Shown here: positions 31,927 through 40,889 of the stretch, one piece after another
Numbering within the stretch: the stretch's first letter is position 1
Layout: the number at the start of each line of letters is the position of its first letter
Assembly (NCBI GenBank): GCA_027062325.1
Contig: JAMOTN010000032.1
Coordinates: 1-42,132 of the forward strand
From: a bacterium
Lineage (GTDB): Bacteria > JAMOTN01
Length of the DNA stretch: 42,132 nucleotides
Direction of reading: 5' to 3'
Program-made: the position numbers and the translations under genes
Notes under the pieces: generated by a model
What the model saw: only the letters and a program-made list of their open reading frames with translations
Database searches by the model: none
What the model was told of the DNA's origin: nothing

Positions 31927-32630
31927 GGGAAATAACCTCTCAGTATTCCATCTGGATCTGGCTTGGTAAATAGAGCACCATGAGGGACAGCTGAATCATC
32001 TTCGCAAAATGCTATTTCTGGTATTGTTACGTCTAGAGATTCTAAACGAGGTATTGAGTATACGTTGCAAGTATAAGCTGAAAATTTTTCCATTGTCCAC
32101 CTTTCTAGAAAAGGAATAGTGTTGACATCTGCTTCTAAAAAGTTTATCAACTCAGAGTCTTCAAGTACGCATAGATCGTCTTCTGATAAGCGATTAGATG
32201 AAGGTTGAGGCATAAGTCCTGTTACAAGCGCATAATTTGCGGATGCTAGACAGAAGGCTTTGTTAAGAGCAGCGTCGCTTTCTGGATTACTGGGTTCTGA
32301 AAAGGTTATGTCTAGTGCAATTACTGATGCTCCTTTTTTAAATAGGTTATCTATTATTTTTGCCATAATTTTTCTATCCCATGGCCACCTTCCAAGTTTG
32401 TTAATGCTGAGGGTATCAATTGCGACGAGTACGCAGTTCTTAGGGATAGGATGCGGAAATAAAAAATTTCTAAGGTTAAGCTTCATGTCATCAAACCTTA
32501 AGAGAGGAATTGTTTTTCTAAAAAAGTATGGCTGCTTAAGAGCTATCCAGGAAAAAACAATGATTATAACTGATAATGATAGCGCTTCTACTAGAATATT
32601 CTTCCAGTTCTTCGAAATTTTGAATATCAA
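31911..32630 (-). CDS. CHASE2-adenylate cyclase, N-terminal part (sensor), ends at an early stop
   Basis: A 239-residue open frame: a membrane helix at about 14-32, then the first part of a CHASE2 extracytoplasmic sensor (LVAIDTLSINKLGRWPWDR, VIALDITFSE, KPDPDGILRGYFP). The frame then leaves homology and stops after IVHP. The -1 frame picks up CHASE2 at exactly that point, so this gene and the 30388-31926 part were one. The TTG at 32630 has AAGGAGG 7 bases upstream. It is either a pseudogene or an assembly indel, or the two are joined by -1 slippage at TTTCCCC. CHASE2 proteins sense envelope signals and control the attached cyclase. Confidence 0.78.
   Translation of the reverse strand: MIFKISKNWKNILVEALSLSVIIIVFSWIALKQPYFFRKTIPLLRFDDMKLNLRNFLFPHPIPKNCVLVAIDTLSINKLGRWPWDRKIMAKIIDNLFKKGASVIALDITFSEPSNPESDAALNKAFCLASANYALVTGLMPQPSSNRLSEDDLCVLEDSELINFLEADVNTIPFLERWTMEKFSAYTCNVYSIPRLESLDVTIPEIAFCEDDSAVPHGALFTKPDPDGILRGYFPIVHP
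31926..31932 (-). other. T TTC CCC slippery heptamer at the frame change
   Basis: On the minus strand the bases read T TTC CCC in the phase of the N-terminal frame, the X XXY YYZ layout of -1 slippery sites. A -1 slip gives ...GYFP then HSPSLGW, rejoining CHASE2 homology with no residues lost. The site lies just before the stop codon at 31913-31911. Equally, one C may be missing from the assembly. Confidence 0.5.
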
Positions 32631-32664
32631 AGTAATGCCTCCTTGAAAGTAGATATTTTAGGCT

Positions 32665-33498
32665 TTATTTGGTGCAGCAGTTGCAGTCTAAAGTGTCGCG
32701 GAGGATTTGGTTGATGTCCAGTTTTAGGTTAATTACTTTGTCGTCAACAGATACTCCGACTTCTTCCAGATTGTCTGTAGCTTTTATGCTAATTCTCTTT
32801 GGAAGTTGCGGGAGTTTTGCAGTTTGAAGGACCTGCTTTGTTATTACCGATGTTGTGCGGGCAAGGGCTGCAGGATTTTGAATCATTTTACCAAGGGTTT
32901 GCTTAGGCAGTGATACCTTTAGAGTAACTGGAGGCTTTCCTCTTGATACAAATGCCATAGTGTTTGGGAAAATGTCGAAAGTTTTGTTGTTGATAAGGTC
33001 ACGGACTTCGACTCTTCCCTCTGCTAGAAATACTGAAGTTGCGGTTGGAGCAACGTCTAAAGCGAAAGTAGTGCCTTTTACTCCTATAACGCTTGTTGGA
33101 GTGCGGACATCAAACTTACCGCGGAATTTCATTTTTGAAATTTTGAAAGCTACAGAGCCACGTTGAACATTTAGGTTGTCGCCTTTTGTTTTTATACCAA
33201 GAAGCTTCATTCTTGAACGTGCTTCAAGTGTTACTTTGCTACCATCTGCTAGGAGGAGAACGGCTCTAGAGCGGCGCTTGGTTCTGATAAGATAACCTTT
33301 ATAGAGAAGGTCTCCAACTTTTGCTTTTATTGGGCGGATGCTGTTTGGTTTCATTATTTGAACTCTACCTTTCAGCGCTACTATTTTTGCAAGCCATCCA
33401 GAATTGACTTGAGGTTGTTTATTTTGATTTGAGACAGATAAGTTGATAGCGGTTATTAATAGAAGTGGTATTAATAACATACTCTTTATGTTTTTCAT
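32665..33498 (-). CDS. FecR-domain exported protein
   Basis: A 277-residue protein with a signal peptide (MKNIKSMLLIPLLLITAINLSVS). The FecR domain is clear: VALKGRVQIMKP, AKVGDLLYKGYLIRTKRRSRAVLLLADGSKVTLEARS, and the closing DVRTPTSVIGVKGTTFALDV. The C-terminus is helical and ends in a tight Cys cluster (DCNCCTK). The start has a G-rich ribosome site. FecR domains sit in the periplasm or envelope and take part in signal passing; here the gene lies between a TPR/barrel gene and a CHASE2-cyclase gene. Ligand unknown. Confidence 0.87.
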   Translation of the reverse strand: MKNIKSMLLIPLLLITAINLSVSNQNKQPQVNSGWLAKIVALKGRVQIMKPNSIRPIKAKVGDLLYKGYLIRTKRRSRAVLLLADGSKVTLEARSRMKLLGIKTKGDNLNVQRGSVAFKISKMKFRGKFDVRTPTSVIGVKGTTFALDVAPTATSVFLAEGRVEVRDLINNKTFDIFPNTMAFVSRGKPPVTLKVSLPKQTLGKMIQNPAALARTTSVITKQVLQTAKLPQLPKRISIKATDNLEEVGVSVDDKVINLKLDINQILRDTLDCNCCTK

Positions 33499-33533
33499 TT
33501 TGACTCCCCCCTATATAGAACTTGTGAATTTTG

Positions 33534-35093
33534 TCATTTTACGAGCCATTTGAAGTAAAGTGTGATGGTCCATCTGTCAAAATTGTAAGATTGGAGAGAA
33601 GATGATGAGTTTATGTATGCCATATTTACTCCAACCCAACTTTTTCTAAATTTGGATTCACGATTCAATATTATAGTGCTTGTGTTATCTTTTCGTTTTT
33701 TATACACGACGTCCGGGAGTAGCAGGTAATCCAATTGGGCTGAGTCGTAGTTGTAATGTGTCCATAGGATAAGTGCAAAAGTTCTGTTGTTAGAACCAAT
33801 TTTTGAAAGAGATCCCCAAATTTGTGTTGCTTTGTTATCCCAGAAATAACCTGTAGCGTTTTCTCTTATGTAATTAAAACCAAATTTTACAGAAGGACGT
33901 GGAATTTCTATGATGGTGCCAATGCTGTATTTTCTAGAGTCACGAATATTAGCTTCGTCTGTTGGATCATTTTCAAAGTTGTTTATCTCCATTAAAAATG
34001 GAAAGCTTAGTGTTATGTTGTGGAGAATGGGGAATTTAAGAGTTATTCCTGTGGAAAATTGGTTCATGTATGTGCTGTCTCCTAGCAATATGCGTTTTGT
34101 GCTAATGGGGAATTCGAAACTGTACGAATCTTTCAGAAATTTTATAAGTGTGGTGGATGTAATGTTGAGAATGTTGTACTCATTGAACTTACTATATATT
34201 GTTTTGTCTATTGAAAGTGAGTAGTTGCTGATTGCATTGCCTATGGGATGCCTTTTGAAGACTATCAAACTGGCTTTTTCACCCCACGAATCTTGAGATG
34301 TTGGAATGTTTGTTGCAGCGTCTGGAGTAGATGAAACATTTGTATCTTTGAAACCTCCAAGTTTTAGTATGGCTTGCCATCCTTTGGAGTTGATGTTGGT
34401 GAGAGTTTTTATCTCTGTTGAGGCTTTGTCAGCCCATTCGGTTACGGGATTTAATCTATAGGCTGCTTTGATCTTTTCAATAGCTTTCTTTCTGAAAAAG
34501 AGACGAGCCATTGCTTGGCCTTTTAAAAGTAGAGCTTTTTGTTTTGGTAAGAAAGGTCCGAATTTCTCAACTTTTACTCTACCAGCGTACTTCATTGCAT
34601 TAAGATACGCTGCTTTTTTTATGGCAATTTCAGCCAAAACTAAAAATTTTAAGCTTTTTAAAGGTTCTTTTAGATATTTGGGAAGAAGTTTTCTGCTTTT
34701 GTGAATTTGGAAGTTTGCAAGTGCAAGTTCTGCTTGTAGAATTTTACGAAGCTTTTTACTTTTGATTTTAGTAGTTACAGATTGAGCTCGTTCAAAATCT
34801 CCTATTTTAAAAAAAGCTTGTTCAAGATATGTAAGGAGTAGATCGTGTTGCTGTTGAGTTAGAGAAATGTTTTTAATAAGCCAAGGAATAACTGCTATAA
34901 TTTCATCAAAATCTTCGTCAAAAAATAGCTCATCTATTCGTTTAATAATTAAAGAACGATTTGAAAGGTTGGTTGGGTCGAAGTTTAAAATGTTTTTGAC
35001 GTCTTCTAATGATATTTGTGATTGGGAGAGTAAAGTGAAGGAGAGTAATGTGAAAAAAATAATAAAAAATAACTTCTTTGCTGTACTTGGCAT
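33534..35093 (-). CDS. Exported TPR protein with a probable outer-membrane beta-barrel
   Basis: A 519-residue protein with a signal peptide (MPSTAKKLFFIIFFTLLSFTLLS). The first 220 residues form TPR-like helix pairs (FFKIGDFERAQSVTTKIKS, AYLNAMKYAGRVKV). The last 280 have alternating strands rich in Tyr, Asn and Ser, and end in an aromatic strand (WTITLYFKWLVK), as expected of a barrel in the outer membrane. The ATG has AGGAGG upstream. It is the first gene of the minus-strand set FecR, CHASE2-cyclase and large lipoprotein, with gaps of 35, 34 and 18 bases. The barrel call is inferred from pattern only. Confidence 0.72.
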   Translation of the reverse strand: MPSTAKKLFFIIFFTLLSFTLLSQSQISLEDVKNILNFDPTNLSNRSLIIKRIDELFFDEDFDEIIAVIPWLIKNISLTQQQHDLLLTYLEQAFFKIGDFERAQSVTTKIKSKKLRKILQAELALANFQIHKSRKLLPKYLKEPLKSLKFLVLAEIAIKKAAYLNAMKYAGRVKVEKFGPFLPKQKALLLKGQAMARLFFRKKAIEKIKAAYRLNPVTEWADKASTEIKTLTNINSKGWQAILKLGGFKDTNVSSTPDAATNIPTSQDSWGEKASLIVFKRHPIGNAISNYSLSIDKTIYSKFNEYNILNITSTTLIKFLKDSYSFEFPISTKRILLGDSTYMNQFSTGITLKFPILHNITLSFPFLMEINNFENDPTDEANIRDSRKYSIGTIIEIPRPSVKFGFNYIRENATGYFWDNKATQIWGSLSKIGSNNRTFALILWTHYNYDSAQLDYLLLPDVVYKKRKDNTSTIILNRESKFRKSWVGVNMAYINSSSSLQSYNFDRWTITLYFKWLVK

Positions 35094-35158
35094 AAATACA
35101 ACCTCCTGGTAAATTTGATTGTTTGGGTTAATTTAATTAGCTATTATCCATTTAATGA

Positions 35159-35172
35159 TGAGTTTATACTCA
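35159..35172. promoter_or_regulatory. Short palindrome between two minus-strand genes (operator or chance)
   Basis: TGAGT and ACTCA arms flank TTAT in the 106-base gap upstream of the TPR/barrel gene, a place suited to a promoter or operator. On the minus strand the right arm overlaps a TTGAGT that could act as a -35 box, but spacing to a -10 candidate (GATAAT) is 19 bases. Short and unproven. Confidence 0.25.
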
Positions 35173-35199
35173 AATATTACTCTGAATTTTACGAATTTT

Positions 35200-36438
35200 T
35201 CAAGCTTTTTCTAAAGGATGACCTTTTATAAATGTTTTTGGGTTTGATAGTGGGTAGTTCATTATTAATAATTGTAGAACATTTTGGGAAGTTAATTTCC
35301 CGAGTTTTTCGAGAGTAGAGAGTTGAATTTCAAAGGGTCTTAAATCCACAAGTTGGAAGTTCGCTTTAAAATTTTCTTTTATGCGCCCTTCATTTAAACC
35401 TAGGAACTCAAAGGCTTTGTAAGTTGCGGATTTGAAAAGCTCTGTAATGGAAACTTCTAACTCTTCATTTGATTGTGAGATGAGCTTATTTACGTAAACT
35501 GCCTGTTGTAATGTGTGCCACATAGTTGGATTTGGACCACCTGCAATATCAGATCCTATAAATACAGTTGTAAAGTTTGAAGAGGTTTTGAAATTAAATA
35601 GACCACTTTTTAAAAACATGTTGGATGAGGGGCAGTGAACAATTTTAGATGAATATTTAGCCAGAGTTTCAAGAGCTTGCTTTGGTGTGTGAATACAATG
35701 TGCTAAGAGTGTATTTGGGGTTAGAAGACCTGTTTCTTCATATACCTTATAATATGGTTTACCATACATACTCTCGGTTGTTTTTATTTCATCAACATTT
35801 TCATCCATGTGTGTTTGAATTATGAGGTTATATTTTCTAGCTAAAAAAGCGGCCTTTTCCATAAGTTTTTCAGAACATGTTATTGCAAATCTGGGAGTGA
35901 TAACGTGCTGTCTTCCAAATTTTTCAGATAATTCAGCTGCCTCTTCGATCGCTTTATAAGTGTCTTCTAATAGGAAGTCAGGAGCATTTTGATCCATCAG
36001 TACTTTTCCGGCGAATAAAGAAAAATTTAAGTCTTTTGCAGCGTAAAAAGCTTCTTCCACGGCTGATTTATGAATGCTTACAAAGGTGACTGCTGCAGTT
36101 GTTCCAGTTTGTAAAAGTTTTGATAAGAGTGAACGTGCGGTTGTGTAAGCAATGGTTTTGTCTTCAAAAAGTTTTTCTGCCGGGAAGGTGTAAGTATTGA
36201 GCCAATTTAAAAGTGTTCCTGAACCTATACCTGTAAATTGCCACTGAGGAATGTGTAGGTGTAAATCAGCAAATGTAGGAAGAATTAGGTATTCGGACAT
36301 ATCTTGAGCAAGGTGTTCTTCGTCTATATCAACGGGTAAAAATTTTTCATCAAATTTAACAACCTTTTTTTCAAAGATTAGCTCTCCCTCATCGTTGAAA
36401 TCCAAAACCCATATTTTCCAAAGTTTTGTATCGGCCAT
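35200..36438 (-). CDS. guaD: Guanine deaminase
   Basis: A 412-residue zinc amidohydrolase that turns guanine into xanthine and ammonia. Metal site: H60 and H62 (FADLHLHIPQWQ), H210 (IQTHMDE), H247 (LAHCIH) and D297 (FIGSDIAGG). The hallmark of guanine deaminases, LLNWLNTYTFPAEKLF, is present at about residues 76-91, and so are GKVLMDQNAP and HCPSSNMFLKSGLF. The ATG at 36438 was chosen because GGAG lies 9 bases upstream; the ATG at 36447 is too close to it. It is divergent from rpsL; the 106-base gap downstream suggests a separate unit from the envelope set. Confidence 0.9.
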   Translation of the reverse strand: MADTKLWKIWVLDFNDEGELIFEKKVVKFDEKFLPVDIDEEHLAQDMSEYLILPTFADLHLHIPQWQFTGIGSGTLLNWLNTYTFPAEKLFEDKTIAYTTARSLLSKLLQTGTTAAVTFVSIHKSAVEEAFYAAKDLNFSLFAGKVLMDQNAPDFLLEDTYKAIEEAAELSEKFGRQHVITPRFAITCSEKLMEKAAFLARKYNLIIQTHMDENVDEIKTTESMYGKPYYKVYEETGLLTPNTLLAHCIHTPKQALETLAKYSSKIVHCPSSNMFLKSGLFNFKTSSNFTTVFIGSDIAGGPNPTMWHTLQQAVYVNKLISQSNEELEVSITELFKSATYKAFEFLGLNEGRIKENFKANFQLVDLRPFEIQLSTLEKLGKLTSQNVLQLLIMNYPLSNPKTFIKGHPLEKA

Positions 36439-36510
36439 ATACCTCATCTCCTGTTGTGAGACAATTGCTTAGCATTCTATAATATCAAATGATTAAGGCA
36501 GCTGGTTTAG

Positions 36511-36540
36511 TTGACAAGCTTATATTCTTATAGGTAATAT
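36511..36540 (+). promoter_or_regulatory. Sigma-70 type promoter of the ribosomal operon
   Basis: A perfect TTGACA (36511-36516), an 18-base spacer and TAATAT (36535-36540). It lies 85 bases before rpsL and is the best promoter in the window, as expected for a highly expressed str/S10 operon. Confidence 0.65.
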
Positions 36541-36558
36541 GAGAATTGTGGTAGTGGG

Positions 36559-36575
36559 ACACCCGTTTTCGGTGT
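36559..36575 (+). promoter_or_regulatory. Small leader hairpin upstream of rpsL
   Basis: ACACC (36559-36563) pairs with GGTGT (36571-36575) around a 7-base loop in the untranslated leader between promoter and rpsL. It could be a protein-binding or mRNA-stability element, as ribosomal operons are often autoregulated, but no known motif is matched. Confidence 0.3.
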
Positions 36576-36624
36576 GTAGAATCACAAAATCAATACAATT
36601 GATTAAGGAGGGTGAGTTTGCAAC

Positions 36625-36999
36625 ATGCCTACAATCAACCAGTTGATCAGAAAAGGAAGAGAACCTAAGCCATGGAAAACGAAAGCACCAGCACTTCAGG
36701 GAAATCCTCAAAAGAGGGGAGTTTGTACACGTGTTTTCACGACTACTCCTAAGAAGCCAAACTCAGCATTGCGTAAGGTTTGCCGTGTGCGTCTTACAAA
36801 CAAGATAGAGGTTACGGCTTACATTCCGGGAATTGGACACAACTTGCAAGAGCACTCTATTGTCCTTATAAGAGGAGGACGTGTTAAGGACTTGCCGGGT
36901 GTCCGTTACAAGGTTATACGTGGAGCGCTTGATGCAGCTGGCGTTGAGGGAAGAAGAAGAAGTAGAAGTAAGTACGGAACAAGAAGACCAAAAGAATAG
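36625..36999 (+). CDS. rpsL: Ribosomal protein S12
   Basis: A 124-residue S12 of the 30S decoding centre. Conserved [17 protein letters not shown] (with K43 and K44 intact) and [13 protein letters not shown] are present, so no streptomycin-resistance change is seen at these spots. Length is standard. The start is an ATG behind GGAGGGTG. First gene of the operon rpsL-rpsG-fusA-rpsJ-rplC-rplD-rplW-rplB. Confidence 0.98.
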   Translation: MPTINQLIRKGREPKPWKTKAPALQGNPQKRGVCTRVFTTTPKKPNSALRKVCRVRLTNKIEVTAYIPGIGHNLQEHSIVLIRGGRVKDLPGVRYKVIRGALDAAGVEGRRRSRSKYGTRRPKE

Positions 37000-37075
37000 G
37001 AATGGACTAATTAAACTGAAACGCACAAGTGGTACAGAGTAAAAGTATTAAGATAACTCAGGGGAGGGTGGAAAG

Positions 37076-37558
37076 ATGCCAAGAAAAAAAAGAGCATACA
37101 AGAGAATTCCAGTGGAACCAGATCCCAAGTATGGAAGGGAGTTAATTGGAAAGTTTATAAATCACCTCATGAAAAAGGGTAAAAAGACACTTGCTCAGAA
37201 GGTCTTTTACAGGGCACTTGATGCTATAAAGGAAAAGATGCCTGATAAAGATCCATTGGAAGTTTTTTACACAGCGCTTTCAAATTGCATGCCTGAACTT
37301 GAAACTCGTCCGCGTCGTGTGGGTGGAGCTACTTATCAGATTCCTATGGAAGTTCCTGAGGATCGTAAGAAGACATTGGCTATGCGTTGGATACTTGAGG
37401 CCGCTCGTGCTAGGAAGGGGAGACCAATGTTTAGGCGTTTGGCAGAAGAGCTTATTGATGCATACAACAATCAAGGAGCAGCAATAAAGAAAAAAGAAGA
37501 TACCCATAGAATGGCGGAGGCAAACAGAGCTTTTGCTCATTTTAGATGGGGTAGATAA
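37076..37558 (+). CDS. rpsG: Ribosomal protein S7
   Basis: A 160-residue S7, a primary 16S rRNA binder that starts assembly of the 30S head. Family segments: [35 protein letters not shown] and the C-terminal [20 protein letters not shown]. Length is usual. The ATG has GGGGAGGG upstream. In E. coli S7 represses this operon's translation; whether that holds here is unknown. Confidence 0.98.
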   Translation: MPRKKRAYKRIPVEPDPKYGRELIGKFINHLMKKGKKTLAQKVFYRALDAIKEKMPDKDPLEVFYTALSNCMPELETRPRRVGGATYQIPMEVPEDRKKTLAMRWILEAARARKGRPMFRRLAEELIDAYNNQGAAIKKKEDTHRMAEANRAFAHFRWGR

Positions 37559-37604
37559 AAGGAGGTATTGCCTACTTGTTGAGAAAAAAAGGGGGGAAAA
37601 GTAG

Positions 37605-39689
37605 ATGAGGAGATTTCCTTTGGAGAAAGTTAGAAATATAGGACTTGCAGCTCACATAGATGCAGGTAAGACAACAACGACTGAGCGTATTCTTTACTAT
37701 ACAGGGCGTACTCATAGGATAGGAAATGTTGACGATGGAAATACGATAACCGACTTCATGGAGCAGGAAAGGGAAAGAGGAATTACCATTCAATCTGCAG
37801 CTGTTAGTTGTGATTGGAAAAATCATCGTATAAATATAATCGATACTCCGGGACACGTTGACTTTACTGCTGAGGTTGAACGTGCTCTTCGTGTTTTGGA
37901 TGGTGCTGTTATCATCTTCTGTGCGGTTGGTGGAGTTGAGCCTCAGTCTGAAACAGTTTGGCGTCAGGCTGAAAAGTATAATGTTCCACGTATAGCCTAT
38001 GTTAATAAAATGGATAGAATTGGAGCTAATTTCTACAACGTTTTGGATGAAATGAAGAAGAAACTTGGAGCTAATCCAGTTGCTATTGAGCTTCCAATAG
38101 GTGCAGAGGATTCTTTTATAGGGGTGATCCATCTGCTGGATCAGAAGGCTTATTATTACGATGTGGATCCCGATGGAAGGCAATTTAGAGAAGCGGCAAT
38201 AGATGAGCTTGATGATGAGTTGAAGAGTCTCTATGAGGAATGGCGTGAGAAGATGATTGAGCAAATAGTTGAGACTGATGAGGAGCTCATGGATAAGTAT
38301 CTTGGAGGAGAAGAGATAACGACTGAGGAACTTAGAAGGGCTTTGCGTGCAGCAACTATAAAGAGAGAGCTTGTACCGGTTCTTTGTGGAAGTTCTTTCA
38401 AGAATAAGGGTGTGCAAATGTTATTGGATGCTATTATAGAATTCTTGCCATCTCCTCTTGATATTCCTCCGGTTAAAGGTTGGAATCCTGATACGAATGA
38501 GGAGCTTATTCGCGAAACTGATCCAGAAGCTCCATTAGCAGCGCTTGCTTTCAAAATAATGGTTGATCCTTATGTTGGTAAGTTGACTTTCGTGCGTGTT
38601 TATTCTGGAGTTATAAAGTCGGGAAGTTATGTTTACAATGCTAATAAGAGACGTAAAGAGAGAGTGAGTCGTATTCTACGTATGTTTGCAGATAGGCGTG
38701 AGCAGCTTGAGGAAGTATCGGCTGGTGATGTTGTGGCGTTGGTTGGTTTGAAAGATACTAAAACGGGTGAGACTTTAAGTGATGAAAATCAACCTGTTGT
38801 TCTTGAATCTATGGACTTTCCAGAGCCTGTTATATCTATGGCAATTGAGCCAAAGAGCAAGAGTGATGAGGAGAAGATGAGTCAGGTTCTTCAAAAGTTG
38901 ATGGAAGAGGATCCGACCTTTAAGGTAAAGGTGGATCACGAAACAGGGCAGACGATTATTGCTGGAATGGGTGAGCTTCACCTTGAGATTATGGTTGATC
39001 GTATGAAAAGAGAGTTTGGACTTGAGGTAAATGTGGGTAAGCCTCAAGTTGCATATAGAGAGACCATTACCAAGCCTGTCAAGGTTGAAGGACGTTACAT
39101 CAGGCAATCTGGAGGTCGTGGTCAATACGGTCACGTTTGGATTGAGATGGAGCCGCTTGAGGATAAACATTTTGAGTTTGTAGATAAAATTGTTGGTGGG
39201 GTTATTCCTAAGGAGTATATTCCTTCTGTTGAGGCTGGAATTAGAGAGGCAATGGAAAATGGTGCTATATTTGGTTATCCTGCGACGGGTATAAAGGTCA
39301 CTTTGTTTGATGGTTCTTATCACGAGGTTGACTCTTCTGATATGGCGTTTAGAATTGCGGCTTCTATTGCCTTTAAAGAGGGTATGAAAAAAGGAGGTCC
39401 TGTGTTGCTTGAACCAATAATGAAAATCGAGATAGTTGTTCCTGAGGAATTTTTGGGAGACGTTATGGGTGATTTTAACTCCCGCCGTGGAAAGGTGGAA
39501 GGATTGGAAAAGAGAGCGGGAGCTCAAGTTATAAAGGGATATGTCCCGCTTGCGGAAATGTTTGGATATGCTACAAACTTGCGTTCTCTCACTCAGGGAC
39601 GCGGTACCTATACAATGGAATTCTCTCACTATGATGTGGTACCGCCTAATGTTATGGAAAAGTTGGGGATCAAGCCAAAAGGTGAATAA
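37605..39689 (+). CDS. fusA: Elongation factor G
   Basis: A 694-residue translocation GTPase. G1 [13 protein letters not shown]2 in [11 protein letters not shown]3 DTPGHVDF, G4 NKMD, then domains II-V in standard order, including the domain IV segment [15 protein letters not shown] and C-terminal [21 protein letters not shown]. It is the canonical length and intact. In most bacteria tuf would come next; here the S10 gene follows after about 50 bases. Confidence 0.98.
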   Translation: MRRFPLEKVRNIGLAAHIDAGKTTTTERILYYTGRTHRIGNVDDGNTITDFMEQERERGITIQSAAVSCDWKNHRINIIDTPGHVDFTAEVERALRVLDGAVIIFCAVGGVEPQSETVWRQAEKYNVPRIAYVNKMDRIGANFYNVLDEMKKKLGANPVAIELPIGAEDSFIGVIHLLDQKAYYYDVDPDGRQFREAAIDELDDELKSLYEEWREKMIEQIVETDEELMDKYLGGEEITTEELRRALRAATIKRELVPVLCGSSFKNKGVQMLLDAIIEFLPSPLDIPPVKGWNPDTNEELIRETDPEAPLAALAFKIMVDPYVGKLTFVRVYSGVIKSGSYVYNANKRRKERVSRILRMFADRREQLEEVSAGDVVALVGLKDTKTGETLSDENQPVVLESMDFPEPVISMAIEPKSKSDEEKMSQVLQKLMEEDPTFKVKVDHETGQTIIAGMGELHLEIMVDRMKREFGLEVNVGKPQVAYRETITKPVKVEGRYIRQSGGRGQYGHVWIEMEPLEDKHFEFVDKIVGGVIPKEYIPSVEAGIREAMENGAIFGYPATGIKVTLFDGSYHEVDSSDMAFRIAASIAFKEGMKKGGPVLLEPIMKIEIVVPEEFLGDVMGDFNSRRGKVEGLEKRAGAQVIKGYVPLAEMFGYATNLRSLTQGRGTYTMEFSHYDVVPPNVMEKLGIKPKGE

Positions 39690-39741
39690 TGGAGAATGAG
39701 TCACACTCAACATAAATGGAATGTTTAAGGAGGGGATTGAG

Positions 39742-40062
39742 GTGAAAATGAAAATAATCTTGAGAGCTTACGATCACAGAGTGCTCGATCAGTCCGCTAA
39801 GAGAATAGTTGAGATAGTGCATAACCTTAATAAGGATGGAAAAGCCAATCAGAAGTTGAAGGGGCCAGTTCCCCTCCCAACGAAAATAAGCAGGTGGACT
39901 GTGTTGAGATCTCCTCATGTTAACAAAGATTCTAGAGAACAATTTGAGATAAGAGAGCATAGAAGATTAATATACATTTTAGAACCAACCAAGGATTTTA
40001 TAGAAGAGATTAAAAAGTTGAGATTACCGGCTGGAGTGGCCATTGAGATTAAGATGGCGTAG
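39742..40062 (+). CDS. rpsJ: Ribosomal protein S10
   Basis: A 106-residue S10 (30S head protein; NusE in transcription antitermination). Conserved ILRAYDHRVLDQSAKRIVE, GPVPLPTK, RSPHVNKDSREQFEIREHRRLI and the closing LPAGVAIEIK. The GTG at 39742 was chosen because AAGGAGGGG (39727-39734) is 7 bases upstream; an ATG at 39748 is too far from it, and an ATG at 39721 precedes the ribosome site. Confidence 0.97.
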   Translation: MKMKIILRAYDHRVLDQSAKRIVEIVHNLNKDGKANQKLKGPVPLPTKISRWTVLRSPHVNKDSREQFEIREHRRLIYILEPTKDFIEEIKKLRLPAGVAIEIKMA

Positions 40063-40133
40063 AGTAAAGACCTATATTTGAAGGAGTGCTGATGGTAGCA
40101 AAGTCGGCAAAGTGTATTAGGGGGTGTTAAGAT

Positions 40134-40850
40134 ATGATAGGTTTGCTCGGGAAAAAGTTGGGAATGACAAGGGTGTTCGATGAGAAGGGAAATAGCATAC
40201 CTGTTACTGTTATACAAGTTGGTCCTTGTTGGGTTGTTCAAAAGAGAACACCTGATAAAGATGGATATGCGGCCCTTCAGCTTGGTTTTGAAGAAGTGAA
40301 GGAACGCTACAAGAAGGTGCGAAAAGATGGGAAGGTGGTTAGAAAACGCATACTTCCGAACAAGCCTATGGCAGGGCACTTTGAGAAAGCAGGTGTTCCT
40401 TATTTGAGGTACTTAAGAGAATTCAGATTGACCCCAGAAGAGGTTGAGAAGGTGGAAGTTGGACAGAAGTTGACAGTGGCAGAGGTTTTTTCTGATGTTA
40501 AGTATGTTGATGTAACCGGAACTACAAAGGGTAGAGGTTATCAGGGTGTAGTTAAAAGACACAGCTTTGCAGGAGGGCCAATGTCTCATGGTACGAAGTT
40601 TGAATACAGGCCGGGAGGAGTTGGAGCTTCTACCGATCCCGGGCGTTGGTTTAAAAATATGAAATTACCGGGTCATCATGGAAATGTTAGAAGAACTGTT
40701 CAGAATTTGGAGATAGTCAAAATAATTCCAGAACACAACCTATTGTTGGTTAGGGGAGGAGTTCCCGGTAGTATTGGTAGTTTGGTAATGGTAAAGTGGG
40801 CAGTTAAGAAGTATCAGGACAAAAAGTTTGAGCCAAAAGCAGCTGAATAA
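40134..40850 (+). CDS. rplC: Ribosomal protein L3
   Basis: A 238-residue L3 of the 50S subunit, reaching toward the peptidyl transferase centre. Starts MIGLLGKKLGMTRVFDEKG; central GRGYQGVVKRHSFAGGPMSHG and GRWFKNMKLPGHHGN loop are conserved. It is a little longer than the usual 205-220 residues, mainly through extra charged sequence in the first half. GGGGTG lies upstream. Confidence 0.97.
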   Translation: MIGLLGKKLGMTRVFDEKGNSIPVTVIQVGPCWVVQKRTPDKDGYAALQLGFEEVKERYKKVRKDGKVVRKRILPNKPMAGHFEKAGVPYLRYLREFRLTPEEVEKVEVGQKLTVAEVFSDVKYVDVTGTTKGRGYQGVVKRHSFAGGPMSHGTKFEYRPGGVGASTDPGRWFKNMKLPGHHGNVRRTVQNLEIVKIIPEHNLLLVRGGVPGSIGSLVMVKWAVKKYQDKKFEPKAAE

Positions 40851-40889
40851 GGTAGTGATAACAAGGTTTAGTCGTAAGGGGGGATTAAA

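Noticed and set aside
35093-35200. Terminator for guanine deaminase
   Set aside because: No GC-rich stem with a T-tract was found; only a short TGAGT/ACTCA palindrome is present.
37572-38417. 281-codon minus-strand frame inside fusA
   Set aside because: It lies wholly across the N-terminal part of an intact EF-G gene, has Ser/Leu/Ile-rich antisense composition and no ribosome site.
38775-39713. 312-codon minus-strand frame over the 3' part of fusA
   Set aside because: Antisense shadow of fusA; composition is that of reversed coding sequence and no family is seen.
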